From assembly GCA_024399035.1 (NCBI GenBank), contig JAKSID010000008.1:1-64000 (forward strand): a stretch of DNA of 64,000 nucleotides. The letters run 5' to 3'. Shown piece by piece: positions 35,025 through 44,283 of this stretch (positions within the stretch are counted from its first letter, which is position 1; every line of letters begins with the position of its first letter). The position numbers and the translations under genes are program-made. Under the pieces are notes generated by a model. That model saw only the letters and a list, made by a program, of their open reading frames with translations, had not been told where the DNA came from and did no database searches. Source of the DNA: Fibrobacter sp. (GTDB lineage Bacteria; Fibrobacterota; Fibrobacteria; Fibrobacterales; Fibrobacteraceae).

Positions 35025-35948
35025 CTAGAACTTCAACCCAACAGACACGTTGTGGTTGCCGCCTTCAAATGCCGGTCGAGGACTGTAACCATAGTCAAAG
35101 ACAACCATGCCCACGTTCACGCCGATACCGCAGCTGATACCAGACTGAGTATCAGGACGGCGAGCATAACCTACGCGGAAAGCCAGCATATCGCGATACA
35201 AGACTTCGCCGCCAAAGAGCAGGTGCATATCCGTATCGGCACGTCGATAAAGGTCGAAAGAAGCGTGGGCACTCCACTTTTCAGCAAAGGGGAAGAAACC
35301 AGAAACGCCAGCCTGCAAGGCCATAGGTTCTGCTTCGTCGACGCCGTCGTAGTCACCCATGTAACCAAAATTGGTCAGGGTTGCACCGAAGGCAAAATGC
35401 TTGCCCACCTTGAAGGAGCCGCCCACATCGCCGAGAACTGCGATTGCGGTTTCGTCATCGATGGTCTGACTTGCAAAACGAGCCGTTGCAGCCCAGTTGA
35501 AAATCGCACCGCGGCTACCGACACCAGCCTGCAAGCTCCAGCCATAGGCGCCATAGTTGCCAGTCTGGTTGCCAAATTCATCGCGGCCTTCAATATCACC
35601 GTAACCGACGAAATCCACAGCGCCAGTGACAGCCATCTTGTAACCCTTGACTTCAACCGGATAACCATAGTAGGCAGAAACAAAGTTTTCAGTTGCACCA
35701 GAACCGAACATCAGGTGATTCAAGCCCAGTTCAGGTTCATTGACAGTGCTCATGGCCAACGGGTTGCGAGAAACTTCGGCAGCCCTAAAAGGATCGGCCA
35801 CACCAGCGCCAGACATAGCGGCAGAACGGCCAGAAACCTGCATAGAAAGAAACTTCATGGTCACGCCACCAAGATCCACGTTCCAGTGCTCACCGGCAAG
35901 GGCGAGGGAACTCAAAACAGCGGTTGTTGCAAGAAGTTTCTTAATCAT
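35025..35948 (-). CDS. PorV/PorQ-like outer-membrane protein
   Basis: A 307-residue outer-membrane barrel with a signal peptide ending ALAGEH. The pattern FLSMQVSGRSAAMSGAGVAD near the N-terminus, strands throughout and a C-terminal phenylalanine (SVGLKF) match PorV/PorQ-like proteins. PorV takes part in type IX secretion, where it shuttles substrates with C-terminal sorting domains. Both cellulases in this window carry C-terminal domains of that general kind, so the link is plausible but inferred. ATG 35948 is used; a TTG nine bases upstream is open. No Shine-Dalgarno is obvious. Confidence 0.72.
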   Translation of the reverse strand: MIKKLLATTAVLSSLALAGEHWNVDLGGVTMKFLSMQVSGRSAAMSGAGVADPFRAAEVSRNPLAMSTVNEPELGLNHLMFGSGATENFVSAYYGYPVEVKGYKMAVTGAVDFVGYGDIEGRDEFGNQTGNYGAYGWSLQAGVGSRGAIFNWAATARFASQTIDDETAIAVLGDVGGSFKVGKHFAFGATLTNFGYMGDYDGVDEAEPMALQAGVSGFFPFAEKWSAHASFDLYRRADTDMHLLFGGEVLYRDMLAFRVGYARRPDTQSGISCGIGVNVGMVVFDYGYSPRPAFEGGNHNVSVGLKF

Positions 35949-36015
35949 GGGTTTCAAAATACAAAAAAATGATCAAAGACAAGTCGAGTTTAAAGGCCAA
36001 AAGAGAAAAATCCCG

Positions 36016-37590
36016 CTATTTGCGCCAGCCTTCCATCACCTTGAGGCAGTCAGCCAGCAGTTCTGCGGAGCGTTCCTTGCCTTCGGTTTCCACGTAGCAG
36101 CGGAATTCCGGGGCGTTGCCACTGGGGCGCAGATGCACGATGTCGCCGGAGTCGAATTCCATACGGTAGCCATCCACCTCGTTGAGGCCAACCATCTTGC
36201 CGTGGAAAATGGGAGCGGGGCCGTCCTTGGGCTTGAACTTGCTGGGCTTTGCGGTGAACTTGCCGAAGAGCTTTTCGCCCAACTTCTGTTCACGGATTTC
36301 GGCAAGCTTGGCCTTGGAAATTTCGGTGGGGAATTCCTTGAGGCGGTCGCTAACGGTAAAGCGCTTGGGAAGCTTGCGTAGCAAGTCCACGACGCACATC
36401 TTCTGTTCGCGGACCATGACCATCACTGCAATCATAGGCAGCAATGCGTCGCGGGTGGGGAGCGCAGGCAGCGTGCGGGTAACGCCATCGTAGGCGGTTC
36501 GCTTCAGGTCGGTCTGCAGCAAAAAGCCGCCGTTTGCTTCGTAACCTGCGACGGACACGCCGGCGGCAGCACTTGCGGCGAGGCGGTCTTCTACGGAACT
36601 GGATGCGTCGCCTTCCATCAGGCTCTCCATGCCGGCGATTACATACGGGGAACCGATGCGGGTACGTTCAATCTTTTCGAAGCTGCCGCACTTTTCAAGA
36701 GAGGTATTGCAGCTGACGGGAGTAGCAATGCGCTTAATACCCAGAGCCTGGGAAGCGAGAATGCCAAGAACGTCACCGCGAAGCCACATGCCCACGTCAT
36801 CGGCCAGAAGCGGGCGGTCGCTATCGCCATCGGTACTGAACACGGCATCCACGTAATCCTTGTGGGTAAATTCGCGGGCCAGTTCTTCATCTTCGGGGCG
36901 GATAGCTTCGGTATCCACCGGAACAAAAACGTCACTGCGGCCAAAAGGCTTGACACAGGCGCCAAGGCTTTCAAGAACACGGACCACGATATCGCGGCCT
37001 ACGGCAGAGTGCTGGTACACACCGATAGTCAAACCCTGCAGGGCCTTCTCGCCAAAGAACTTGGGATAGCGCTTGCAGTAGTTTTCTTCCGCTCCCTTTT
37101 CGACTGTAGGAAGTTCCGGAGCGGCGACAAGCATTCCGGAAGCATCAAACATGGCTTCATCGAAATCCACACTCTGGCTTACGATACCCTGTTCGTCGGC
37201 CTTGGTGATTTCGCCATTGGGATGGTTAAACTTGATGCCGTTGCGGTCGGCGGGAATATGGGAGCCGGTCACCATGATGGTGGGCAGCTTCTTGTCGAGG
37301 CCGTAAAGCGCGATTGCAGGAGACGGAATGCGACCGCAGTAGGTCACCTTCCAGCCGGCATCCTGGCCAGCCTTTACCAGAGCCTGCAAGATGCGACCGG
37401 TACTGGGGCGAAGGTCGCCAGCGATTGCGATTTCGTGATCGCACTTATAGGAAGCTTCGCAGTACTTGATAAAGGAGCGTGCATAAACGTAGCACACACG
37501 ATCGGTCATAGCACTCACGAGACCGCGGGCACCGCTGGTACCGAAAGCGACCCCGGACTGCTTCATTACATCTTGCATTGCAACGGACAT
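36016..37590 (-). CDS. Phosphohexomutase (phosphomannomutase/phosphoglucomutase)
   Basis: A 524-residue alpha-D-phosphohexomutase. The start FGTSGARGLVSAMTDR matches the sugar-phosphate entry loop. The active-site loop reads MVTGSHIPADRNGIKF (serine kept; usual form TASHNP). Metal-binding aspartates are in VFSTDGDSDRPLLAD, and the phosphate-binding loop is RPSGNAPEFRCYVE. It interconverts hexose-1- and hexose-6-phosphates for polysaccharide or glycolytic use. GAGG before the ATG fits. It lies between two exported-protein genes with no operon partner. Confidence 0.9.
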   Translation of the reverse strand: MSVAMQDVMKQSGVAFGTSGARGLVSAMTDRVCYVYARSFIKYCEASYKCDHEIAIAGDLRPSTGRILQALVKAGQDAGWKVTYCGRIPSPAIALYGLDKKLPTIMVTGSHIPADRNGIKFNHPNGEITKADEQGIVSQSVDFDEAMFDASGMLVAAPELPTVEKGAEENYCKRYPKFFGEKALQGLTIGVYQHSAVGRDIVVRVLESLGACVKPFGRSDVFVPVDTEAIRPEDEELAREFTHKDYVDAVFSTDGDSDRPLLADDVGMWLRGDVLGILASQALGIKRIATPVSCNTSLEKCGSFEKIERTRIGSPYVIAGMESLMEGDASSSVEDRLAASAAAGVSVAGYEANGGFLLQTDLKRTAYDGVTRTLPALPTRDALLPMIAVMVMVREQKMCVVDLLRKLPKRFTVSDRLKEFPTEISKAKLAEIREQKLGEKLFGKFTAKPSKFKPKDGPAPIFHGKMVGLNEVDGYRMEFDSGDIVHLRPSGNAPEFRCYVETEGKERSAELLADCLKVMEGWRK

Positions 37591-37748
37591 AAAAACCTCA
37601 TAAAATTGCGCAGTTTCAGGCTACGCCAACAATGAACGCACTAAAATTAAAAAATGCACAGGAATGAGATCTTTTTTGAACAAATTTTCAATCAAAATCA
37701 GCGACAATCGTCCCTATGTGTAAGTCTTTATATATGTTTACATTCGAT

Positions 37749-39314
37749 ATGAATTTAAAAAACAAATTTTCCATTGCTGTCATTAGCTTAGCCGCCTTTA
37801 TCCAGGCCCAGGATTTGCAGAACCAGATTCCCACAGGCGAGGAAGATCTTCTTAGTGAAATCGCCCCCCAAGGTGATCCTGCCGAATCTATAGATCCGCC
37901 GGCCGAAATCGCACCTGAAGAAAACGTCTCCGAGGCACCCGCTGCCCCGGCTCTTGCCGAAAAAGACACGACAACTCAGGCAGAACCTGTAGCAGAAGTT
38001 TCCCAAGAAACTGCACCTGCCAAAGCAACAGAGGCTCCGGCCGCAGGCGATTCCGAAGCAGAACCTGCAGCAGATCAAACTGCTGAAACGCAACCAGCGA
38101 TTGACTCTACCAGCACGGAAAACATCGAAACTCCAGCAGTAGCAGAAACTTCACCCGAACCAAACGCGGCAAAGACTAAAAGCAAAAAGAACAAGCATAA
38201 AAAGGACATCAAAAAACACAATCCTGCGGCAGTTCACGGTTCCGCCTACAACATTGTGAACAACGAAGCTGCAGATGCAACCGTCCGCAGCAACATGGCC
38301 ATGCCTCACAAGATGACAGGTTCAAGATACGGTTACTTTGAACCCGTTGATGGATATGGAATAGCGGCATTCGGTTCCAATAAGCGCACTTACTTCCTTG
38401 CCTTTGACAACAGCGACAACCTTGGCTTGATAACCGCCGGTGCCGCCTTCGGCAATTTTGGTGCATCTCTGAGATTTGCCGTAGGCAAGAACTGGTACAA
38501 AGCCTACCTAGAAGATATCGGCGATTATCAAGAAAATAACACCACATCGTCTGGTACCCTTTTTGGCGCCACAGTTTCCACAAGAATCCTAGGTACCGAC
38601 CTAGGCGTTGACTTGGCCTATTCCAACACAGACAACCAACAATTTACCAGCAGCAACCTCGCCTCCGAAGGACTATACTCCTGGGACTTTACAGGTAAAC
38701 TCACTTTAGCAAATTCTTATTACCAGCTATTCTACTGGTCAGCCAGTATTTCCTTCCAAAGATACCAGGCTACAAGAACCTCCCGAAAAGTCATTTACTC
38801 CGAGCCCTTCGGCAGCCCTGTAATACAGTCTACCTTGCGAACTGTAGTAACCGATACAGCCTCTCATGTGACTATTACTCCCCAGTTCAATATCGGTAGC
38901 AACGTTTTAAGCTCCCCCAAGTCAAAGCTTTACATCGGCCTGAATACAGCTATCCCCATGACCGCCTACGACCGTATTTCCGGCATAGTCAGCCGTCATA
39001 ACGAATACAGCCTACAGTTCACCCCCAACATTCTGGGCGAAGTAGAACTCGGCAAGTATGTCATGGCCTTCGGTAGCGCAAGCTACTTGTGGACCGCCTA
39101 CGAAATGCGCGATAGCTACAAGGGTTCCACAGGGATCAAGGCCTACAACTCTGTATCCGGGACAACCACTGCAAACATCGGCATGAAGATCCATATGGAA
39201 TATGCCGCATTGGAACTTGCACTCACCAACGAATTTATTTCCAATCCCTTCAGCTCCTTTGGAAGTGTTGACGACATCGGATTCTCCATCGGCGCTTTCA
39301 TCAACTTTCCCTAA
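37749..39314 (+). CDS. Exported barrel-like protein with acidic low-complexity N-terminal region
   Basis: A 521-residue protein. The signal peptide ends FIQAQD. Residues ~25-155 are A/E/P/T-rich low complexity (for example EAPAAPALAEKDTTTQAEPV), then a lysine-rich patch (KTKSKKNKHKKDIKKHN), then ~360 residues of barrel-like alternating strands ending GAFINFP. The linker may cross the periplasm or reach peptidoglycan. It is followed by the patatin gene 5 bases later, with rsmA next, suggesting an operon. The family was not recognised. Confidence 0.6.
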   Translation: MNLKNKFSIAVISLAAFIQAQDLQNQIPTGEEDLLSEIAPQGDPAESIDPPAEIAPEENVSEAPAAPALAEKDTTTQAEPVAEVSQETAPAKATEAPAAGDSEAEPAADQTAETQPAIDSTSTENIETPAVAETSPEPNAAKTKSKKNKHKKDIKKHNPAAVHGSAYNIVNNEAADATVRSNMAMPHKMTGSRYGYFEPVDGYGIAAFGSNKRTYFLAFDNSDNLGLITAGAAFGNFGASLRFAVGKNWYKAYLEDIGDYQENNTTSSGTLFGATVSTRILGTDLGVDLAYSNTDNQQFTSSNLASEGLYSWDFTGKLTLANSYYQLFYWSASISFQRYQATRTSRKVIYSEPFGSPVIQSTLRTVVTDTASHVTITPQFNIGSNVLSSPKSKLYIGLNTAIPMTAYDRISGIVSRHNEYSLQFTPNILGEVELGKYVMAFGSASYLWTAYEMRDSYKGSTGIKAYNSVSGTTTANIGMKIHMEYAALELALTNEFISNPFSSFGSVDDIGFSIGAFINFP

Positions 39315-39319
39315 TTGAT

Positions 39320-40180
39320 ATGCTCAAGAATATTGCACTCGTTCTAGAAGGCGGTGGAATGCGGGGAGCCTACTCCGCAGGAGTTCTTGACGTTCTCCAT
39401 GATCAAGGCCTTAAGTTCGGCGGCTACGCGGGAACCTCCGCAGGCGCTACCCACCTTTGCAATTACCTTTCAGAACAGCGAGACCGCAACTTCCGTCTAG
39501 ATACAATCTATTCCCAAGATAAGCGCTACATGAGCTTTGGGAACTGGCTGCGTACCGGAAACTACTTTGACCTGAAATTTTGCTACCATACGGTGCCCGA
39601 GGAACTGGATCCCTTCGATTACGACAAGTTCCGCGAGAATGCCGCAGTCTCAGATTTCTACGCCGCCGCAAGCAACGTGGAAACAGGAGCTCCCGAATAC
39701 TTTATTGTAAGAGACCTGCAAAAAGATCTTGAGGCAATACGCAGTTCCTCTTCTTTGCCCTTGATGAGCAGCATGGTTCATTACCAGGGCAAGATCATGA
39801 TGGACGGAAACATCGCCGACAGTATTCCTTTTGAATTCATGGACAGTATAGGCTTCAAAAAGCAGGTCGTCATTACCGCCCGCCCGGCTGGCTACAAAAA
39901 AACGGCCAATAATCTAATGCCCATTTACAGACTGGTATACCGTAAGTATCCCAAGTTTGTAGAAGCCATAGGTAATCGCCATATCCGTTACAACAAGTGT
40001 CTTGCCACTCTTGCCGATTGGGAAAAGCAAGGCAAGTCCTTTGTGTTCCGCCCCAGCGTGAACATGAAAATCGGCCGCGTCGAAAAGGACGCCTCCAAGA
40101 TTACCGCCCTTTACGCCCTGGGCCTTAAGGACGCCCGCGCCAACATGGACCAGTTGAAAAAATTCCTGGGCATCGCGTAA
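39320..40180 (+). CDS. Patatin-like phospholipase
   Basis: A 286-residue patatin-like (RssA-type) protein. The oxyanion loop is GGGMRGAYSAGVLDVL near residue 12; the nucleophile is the Ser of GTSAGA near 40; the catalytic Asp is in IMMDGNIADS, where the usual DGG/DGA reads DGN. These enzymes hydrolyse acyl esters of lipids. It starts 5 bases after the barrel-protein stop and is followed closely by rsmA. No secretion signal is seen, so it is likely cytoplasmic or membrane-associated. Confidence 0.85.
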   Translation: MLKNIALVLEGGGMRGAYSAGVLDVLHDQGLKFGGYAGTSAGATHLCNYLSEQRDRNFRLDTIYSQDKRYMSFGNWLRTGNYFDLKFCYHTVPEELDPFDYDKFRENAAVSDFYAAASNVETGAPEYFIVRDLQKDLEAIRSSSSLPLMSSMVHYQGKIMMDGNIADSIPFEFMDSIGFKKQVVITARPAGYKKTANNLMPIYRLVYRKYPKFVEAIGNRHIRYNKCLATLADWEKQGKSFVFRPSVNMKIGRVEKDASKITALYALGLKDARANMDQLKKFLGIA

Positions 40181-40203
40181 CATAAAAATTCTAAATTTTG
40201 AAT

Positions 40204-40989
40204 ATGGATAGAGCACGTCGACGTAAATTTGGCCAGAACTTTCTGGATGTTCCCACCGCCATCGCTATTGCAGGTGACCTGCCCGCAAACGAGGGCGAAG
40301 CCGTCCTTGAAATCGGCCCCGGCCACGGCGCCCTTACGGAACACCTGCTTAACCGCGGCGTAGAACTGACCGCTGTCGAAATCGACGAACAGTGCGTTGA
40401 CGTGCTTAACGGAAAATTCGGTGACCGCAAGAATTTTCATATTACGAACATCGACTTTCTGAAGTTCGACCTGCAAGGTTTTTTGGATGCACACGAAAAG
40501 CCCTGGGTTACTGGCAACCTTCCGTACAACGTATCTACCGCCATTATCGCAGGCCTTATGCCCCGCTTGCACCTGACCAAGGGCTTTATGGGCATGGTCC
40601 AGCTGGAAGTCGCCGAACGTATTTGCGCAGCCCCCTGCAGCAGCAATTACGGCAGTCTCTCTGTTTTGGTTTCCGCCTTTGCAGATACCCAGATTCTCCG
40701 CAAGATCGGCCCGGAGCACTTTACTCCCAAGCCCAACGTAGACAGCGCCACCATGCTGCTTACGCCGCGAGCCAACGCCCTCCAGGCTCCCGAAGGATTC
40801 TTCGACTTTGTCCGCGCCGCCTTCACCCAGAAGCGCAAGACCTTGAGCAATTCCTTCGGAAAGGCTTACGACAAAAAGAAAATCCAGGAAGCCATCGAGG
40901 TCCTAGATTATCCTGCCACAGTCCGCGCCGAAGAATTGTCTCCGGAGCAGTTCCTGGAATTTTATCGCGTTATCGTGGGCGAGAACTAA
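40204..40989 (+). CDS. rsmA: 16S rRNA (A1518/A1519) dimethyltransferase
   Basis: A 261-residue rRNA dimethyltransferase (KsgA/RsmA) that methylates two adenosines in the 3' helix of 16S rRNA during 30S assembly. SAM-binding motif I is AVLEIGPGHGALTEHLL near residue 35. The catalytic motif is VTGNLPYNVST (NLPY). The C-terminal helical domain is intact. ATG 40204 is preferred over a TTG six bases upstream. It is 23 bases from the patatin gene and the last plus-strand gene before the opposing propeller lipoprotein. Confidence 0.95.
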   Translation: MDRARRRKFGQNFLDVPTAIAIAGDLPANEGEAVLEIGPGHGALTEHLLNRGVELTAVEIDEQCVDVLNGKFGDRKNFHITNIDFLKFDLQGFLDAHEKPWVTGNLPYNVSTAIIAGLMPRLHLTKGFMGMVQLEVAERICAAPCSSNYGSLSVLVSAFADTQILRKIGPEHFTPKPNVDSATMLLTPRANALQAPEGFFDFVRAAFTQKRKTLSNSFGKAYDKKKIQEAIEVLDYPATVRAEELSPEQFLEFYRVIVGEN

Positions 40990-41007
40990 ATCGTAAAAAC
41001 GAGTCTG

Positions 41008-42018
41008 CTATTTCAGCCAAAGGCAAGGATGATAGAGTTCCTCGCCAATCACCAAATCTAAAACCTCTTCGGTTTTCATATCCACAAGTACAATATTCTT
41101 GTGAACATCGTCGTAATTTTCCAAAGTGGCAACTTCAAATTCACCATGCGATGCCCACTCTGTGTGGTCAAATACATAACCCTTGGGAGACGGAACCGCT
41201 TGAATTATTTTCCCAAGGCTATCCGCAACTAGAATTCTGCCGTGTCCATAATATTTGGAACCTACGAACTGGACGCCTTCTGCTCCCGTCAAGTCAAGGA
41301 AACTGATCCGCTTTGAATCATCCTTGGCCATAGACACATTGCAAACTTGATCGCCATTGAACCAAGTCGTGTCCTTACCCCAGGAATCCGAATCCACTTT
41401 CTTTTTTCGAGTAATAAGGCGGGCGCTGCCCGTAGCCGCATAACGGAAATCACCGGAAATAGAAGTGTAGGCACCTTTCATTATTTTCTTCGGTGTTCCA
41501 AATTTACCATTTTCAAAGGTGACCTTCCAAGTGGCATAATCTTTCCATTTTGAATACTGATTCAGACCGGTATTATCCACATAGGTAATAACCGTATCGC
41601 CATTTTCAAGAACCAGCCATCTCGGAATCGCAGCGCTTTCCACATCCAACTGAATCAAACGTTTTGACTCAAGATTCAGGACAAACAACTTGGATCTTTT
41701 TCCACTACTTTCAAAGTCCGAGCTAAAAGCAACGAACTTGCCGTCAGGAGAAATCTCGGGATGATAAGCGTTTATACCGTCTGTTAAAAAAGAAAACTCG
41801 CCTGTTGAAAAATCCAATAGAACGAGATTTTGGGATGAGTCATCTCTAAAAACAAGTTTGCCATCTTCGCTTTCTGTTCTCTCCATCAAATCATCGAAGT
41901 TCATGACAGAGACAAATGAATTCGTTAAACGAAATTCAACCGTGGTTGGATCCATGACCCAATCAGAACACGCAATAAAAACCAAACTAGAGATTACAAG
42001 AAAAAAGTATTTACACAT
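41008..42018 (-). CDS. Lipoprotein with TolB-like beta-propeller repeats
   Basis: A 336-residue lipoprotein (lipobox SSLVFIAC, cysteine near residue 17). The mature part has TolB/WD40-like repeats, including INAYHPEISPDGKFVAFSSD. The start at 42018 overlaps the 3' end of the upstream PerR-like gene by 8 bases, which implies translational coupling with the regulator. A periplasmic sensing or protein-interaction role is inferred from the fold only. Confidence 0.7.
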   Translation of the reverse strand: MCKYFFLVISSLVFIACSDWVMDPTTVEFRLTNSFVSVMNFDDLMERTESEDGKLVFRDDSSQNLVLLDFSTGEFSFLTDGINAYHPEISPDGKFVAFSSDFESSGKRSKLFVLNLESKRLIQLDVESAAIPRWLVLENGDTVITYVDNTGLNQYSKWKDYATWKVTFENGKFGTPKKIMKGAYTSISGDFRYAATGSARLITRKKKVDSDSWGKDTTWFNGDQVCNVSMAKDDSKRISFLDLTGAEGVQFVGSKYYGHGRILVADSLGKIIQAVPSPKGYVFDHTEWASHGEFEVATLENYDDVHKNIVLVDMKTEEVLDLVIGEELYHPCLWLK

Positions 42019-42424
42019 AACGAGTTTTACTACAAGCCGCACAAGTTCCTGAAAGTGAGAGCTGAACTCCCTTAAGCTTAAAGCCCTTAGGGAGCATAGC
42101 GGAACAGTCAGGAGGCGCAGTCATAATGTCGAACACATGTCCGCAGCAACTGCACCTGAAATGACAATGGGGCGAGCAGTCTGCATCGTAGCGCAAAAAA
42201 CCTTCACCAAAATCCAAAGTCAAAACCAGGCCGTTTTCACTGAGAAGCTCCAACGTGTTATAGACCGTAGTCCTAGAGAGCGACGGATTCTCAGGCAACA
42301 GCGCCTGGTAAATTTCGTCTACCGTAGGGTGGGTCTTGACGCCACGTAGATAGCGGAGCACAGTCGTCCTCTGGATAGAAGGACGAATCCCGTGCTGCGT
42401 TAGAATTTCTGCTGTAGCTTGCAT
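42011..42424 (-). CDS. Fur-family regulator, PerR-like
   Basis: A 137-residue Fur-superfamily repressor. Winged-helix DNA-binding part with SLSRTTVYNTLELLSENGLV; metal-binding half with DCSPHCHFRCSCCGH and a CAAC pair, giving the structural zinc Cys4 site. Its position beside a rubrerythrin gene suggests the peroxide sensor PerR. Two palindromes of the form TTGTAA-N3-TTACAA, very like PerR boxes, lie upstream of that rubrerythrin. The downstream lipoprotein overlaps its end. PerR versus Fur/Zur is inferred from context. Confidence 0.85.
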   Translation of the reverse strand: MQATAEILTQHGIRPSIQRTTVLRYLRGVKTHPTVDEIYQALLPENPSLSRTTVYNTLELLSENGLVLTLDFGEGFLRYDADCSPHCHFRCSCCGHVFDIMTAPPDCSAMLPKGFKLKGVQLSLSGTCAACSKTRYV

Positions 42425-42469
42425 TGTAACCTCTTAGGATTTCGCGCGATAATTACCTAGGCGCGTTTA

Positions 42470-43054
42470 TTACTTGTTGAAGTAACGGTTCAGGAGGCCT
42501 TCGAAAGCGCCACCGTGACGAGCTTCGTCCTTGCACATTTCGTGGACGGTGTCGTGGATAGCGTCGTAGTTCAGTTCCTTGGCGCGCTTAGCGAGAGCGA
42601 GCTTGCCTTCGGTTGCGCCAGCTTCTGCAGCAACGCGGAGCTGGAGGTTCATCTTGGTGTCAGCATGAACGACTTCACCCAGGAGTTCTGCAAACTTTGC
42701 TGCGTGTTCAGCTTCTTCGAAAGCGATGCGCTTGTAAGCTTCGGCAACTTCGGGATAGCCTTCGCGGTCAGCCTGGCGGCTCATGGCGAGGTACATACCC
42801 ACTTCGCAGCATTCGCCGTTGAAGTTTTCGCGGAGACCCTGGACAACTTCCGGATCGAGGCCCTTGGCGATGCCCACCTTGTGTTCGTCAGCAAAAACAG
42901 TCTTTACGACCTTTGCGCCGTTGGATGCAGCAGCCGCAGCGGATTCGCCTTCGCAGACGAATGCAGCCTTCTTGGCCTTGCAGAGGGGGCATTCGTCGGG
43001 TGCTTCTTCGCCCATGTGGATGTAACCGCAAACTTTGCACTTCCAGACCTTCAT
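42470..43054 (-). CDS. rbr: Rubrerythrin (N-terminal rubredoxin type)
   Basis: A 194-residue non-haem iron peroxidase that detoxifies H2O2 in anaerobes. The rubredoxin domain is N-terminal ([14 protein letters not shown], then CPLCKA), the 'reverse' arrangement. The ferritin-like diiron domain has [11 protein letters not shown] and [14 protein letters not shown] as its carboxylate/histidine signatures. AAAGGAG before ATG 43054 supports the start. It lies upstream of the PerR-like gene, and the upstream region carries two PerR-box-like operators. Confidence 0.95.
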   Translation of the reverse strand: MKVWKCKVCGYIHMGEEAPDECPLCKAKKAAFVCEGESAAAAASNGAKVVKTVFADEHKVGIAKGLDPEVVQGLRENFNGECCEVGMYLAMSRQADREGYPEVAEAYKRIAFEEAEHAAKFAELLGEVVHADTKMNLQLRVAAEAGATEGKLALAKRAKELNYDAIHDTVHEMCKDEARHGGAFEGLLNRYFNK

Positions 43055-43165
43055 ATTCAACTCCTTTGGCTTTTTGCCAAGGTTTGCGCAACGCCTATTT
43101 GCCATAAAACCATCGCGCGGGTTTATTTTTTGGGGCTTCGAATTGTGTCTTTCCAGCCTCTTTAT

Positions 43166-43180
43166 TTGTAACGATTACAA
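43166..43180. promoter_or_regulatory. PerR-box-like operator 1
   Basis: TTGTAACGATTACAA is a 15-bp near-perfect palindrome matching the PerR-box form TTATAATNATTATAA at its ends and centre. It lies about 110 bases upstream of the rubrerythrin start. Confidence 0.75.
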
Positions 43181-43225
43181 ATATATAATAATTCCAACCA
43201 AAGTCAATAGATAGGATAAAAATAT

Positions 43226-43240
43226 TTGTAATTATTACAA
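43226..43240. promoter_or_regulatory. PerR-box-like operator 2
   Basis: TTGTAATTATTACAA is a 15-bp near-perfect palindrome exactly 60 bases (about six turns) from operator 1. The spacing suggests cooperative binding or looping. It lies between the rubrerythrin and the divergent MBL gene and could control both. Confidence 0.78.
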
Positions 43241-43355
43241 TTTTCTATAGAAACAACTCTTTTTCGCAGAATATGACAAATTTTTCACCATCCAAGAAGA
43301 CTAATTTCCAATAAATCTTACCTAAAGATGGCCGCTTTTTTATTATTAGCATCGT

Positions 43356-44270
43356 ATGAAGATCAAGGTGTTAATAGACAATCGGGAAAAGTGCGCAGGG
43401 AATTGTGCACAGGAATCGAGCCAGGCAAGCTGCAAGGCTCTCGTTCCCGAATGGGGCTTATCCGCCTTGGTGGAATTCAATGGCCACCAGGTTCTGTTAG
43501 ATACAGGCGCCTCGGACAACTTCGCCTCCAATGCGGGCGCCATGAATGTGGACCTGTCAAAAGTGGACGTCGCCGTTTTAAGCCACGCCCACTTTGATCA
43601 TTCCAACGGGATGGAGGCGTTCTTTGCCGCTAACGATCGCGCCACATTCTATTTGCGTGAAACCGCCGGCGAGAACTGTTACCACACACACAAGTTTTTA
43701 AAGTTCTTCACCTATCAGGAATACATCGGTATACGCCGCGGCTGGCTCAAGCGCTACTCCAACCGCATCAAGTTCGTGGGCGGCCAGGGTGGTCCCGCCG
43801 GCAATCCGTGCGGACCTGTGGAAATTTTGCCTAGCGTTTTTCTAATCGGGCACAACAACGAAGTCTTCAGCGCCGAGGACCGCGCCGCCATTGCAGCCCG
43901 CAACGGCCTCTCCGTCAAAGTGAACGGTAAGTACCGCCCCGACAGTTTCGACCACGAGCAAAGTCTTGTATTTGACACCGCCCAAGGCTTGTTCATCATG
44001 AACAGCTGCAGCCACGGCGGCGCCGACAACATCGTCAAGGAAATCCAGCTGGCTTTCCCCGGCAAAAAGATTTACGCCATGTTGGGCGGGTTCCACTTGT
44101 ATCGCACATCGGATTCACAGGTGCGGGCCTTCGCAGAGCGCCTCCGCGAACTGGACGTTCAAAAAATCTACACCGGCCACTGCACCGGCGACCACGCCTA
44201 CGAAATTCTTCACAACGTCCTAGGCGACCGCGCAGAGCAAATGTACACCGGCATGGAAATTGAAGTTTGA
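43356..44270 (+). CDS. Metallo-beta-lactamase-fold hydrolase
   Basis: A 304-residue MBL-superfamily protein with HAHFDH as the metal motif near residue 76, then DTGASDNF before it and the late ligands in FIMNSCSHGG and GGFHLY/GHCTGD. It resembles the soluble MBL group near dihydropterin-ribofuranosyl-aminobenzene phosphate synthases; the substrate is unknown. It is divergent from the rubrerythrin operon. The NhaC antiporter gene starts 13 bases after its stop, so the two are probably co-transcribed. Confidence 0.82.
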   Translation: MKIKVLIDNREKCAGNCAQESSQASCKALVPEWGLSALVEFNGHQVLLDTGASDNFASNAGAMNVDLSKVDVAVLSHAHFDHSNGMEAFFAANDRATFYLRETAGENCYHTHKFLKFFTYQEYIGIRRGWLKRYSNRIKFVGGQGGPAGNPCGPVEILPSVFLIGHNNEVFSAEDRAAIAARNGLSVKVNGKYRPDSFDHEQSLVFDTAQGLFIMNSCSHGGADNIVKEIQLAFPGKKIYAMLGGFHLYRTSDSQVRAFAERLRELDVQKIYTGHCTGDHAYEILHNVLGDRAEQMYTGMEIEV

Positions 44271-44283
44271 AAAAGGAAAAGAA

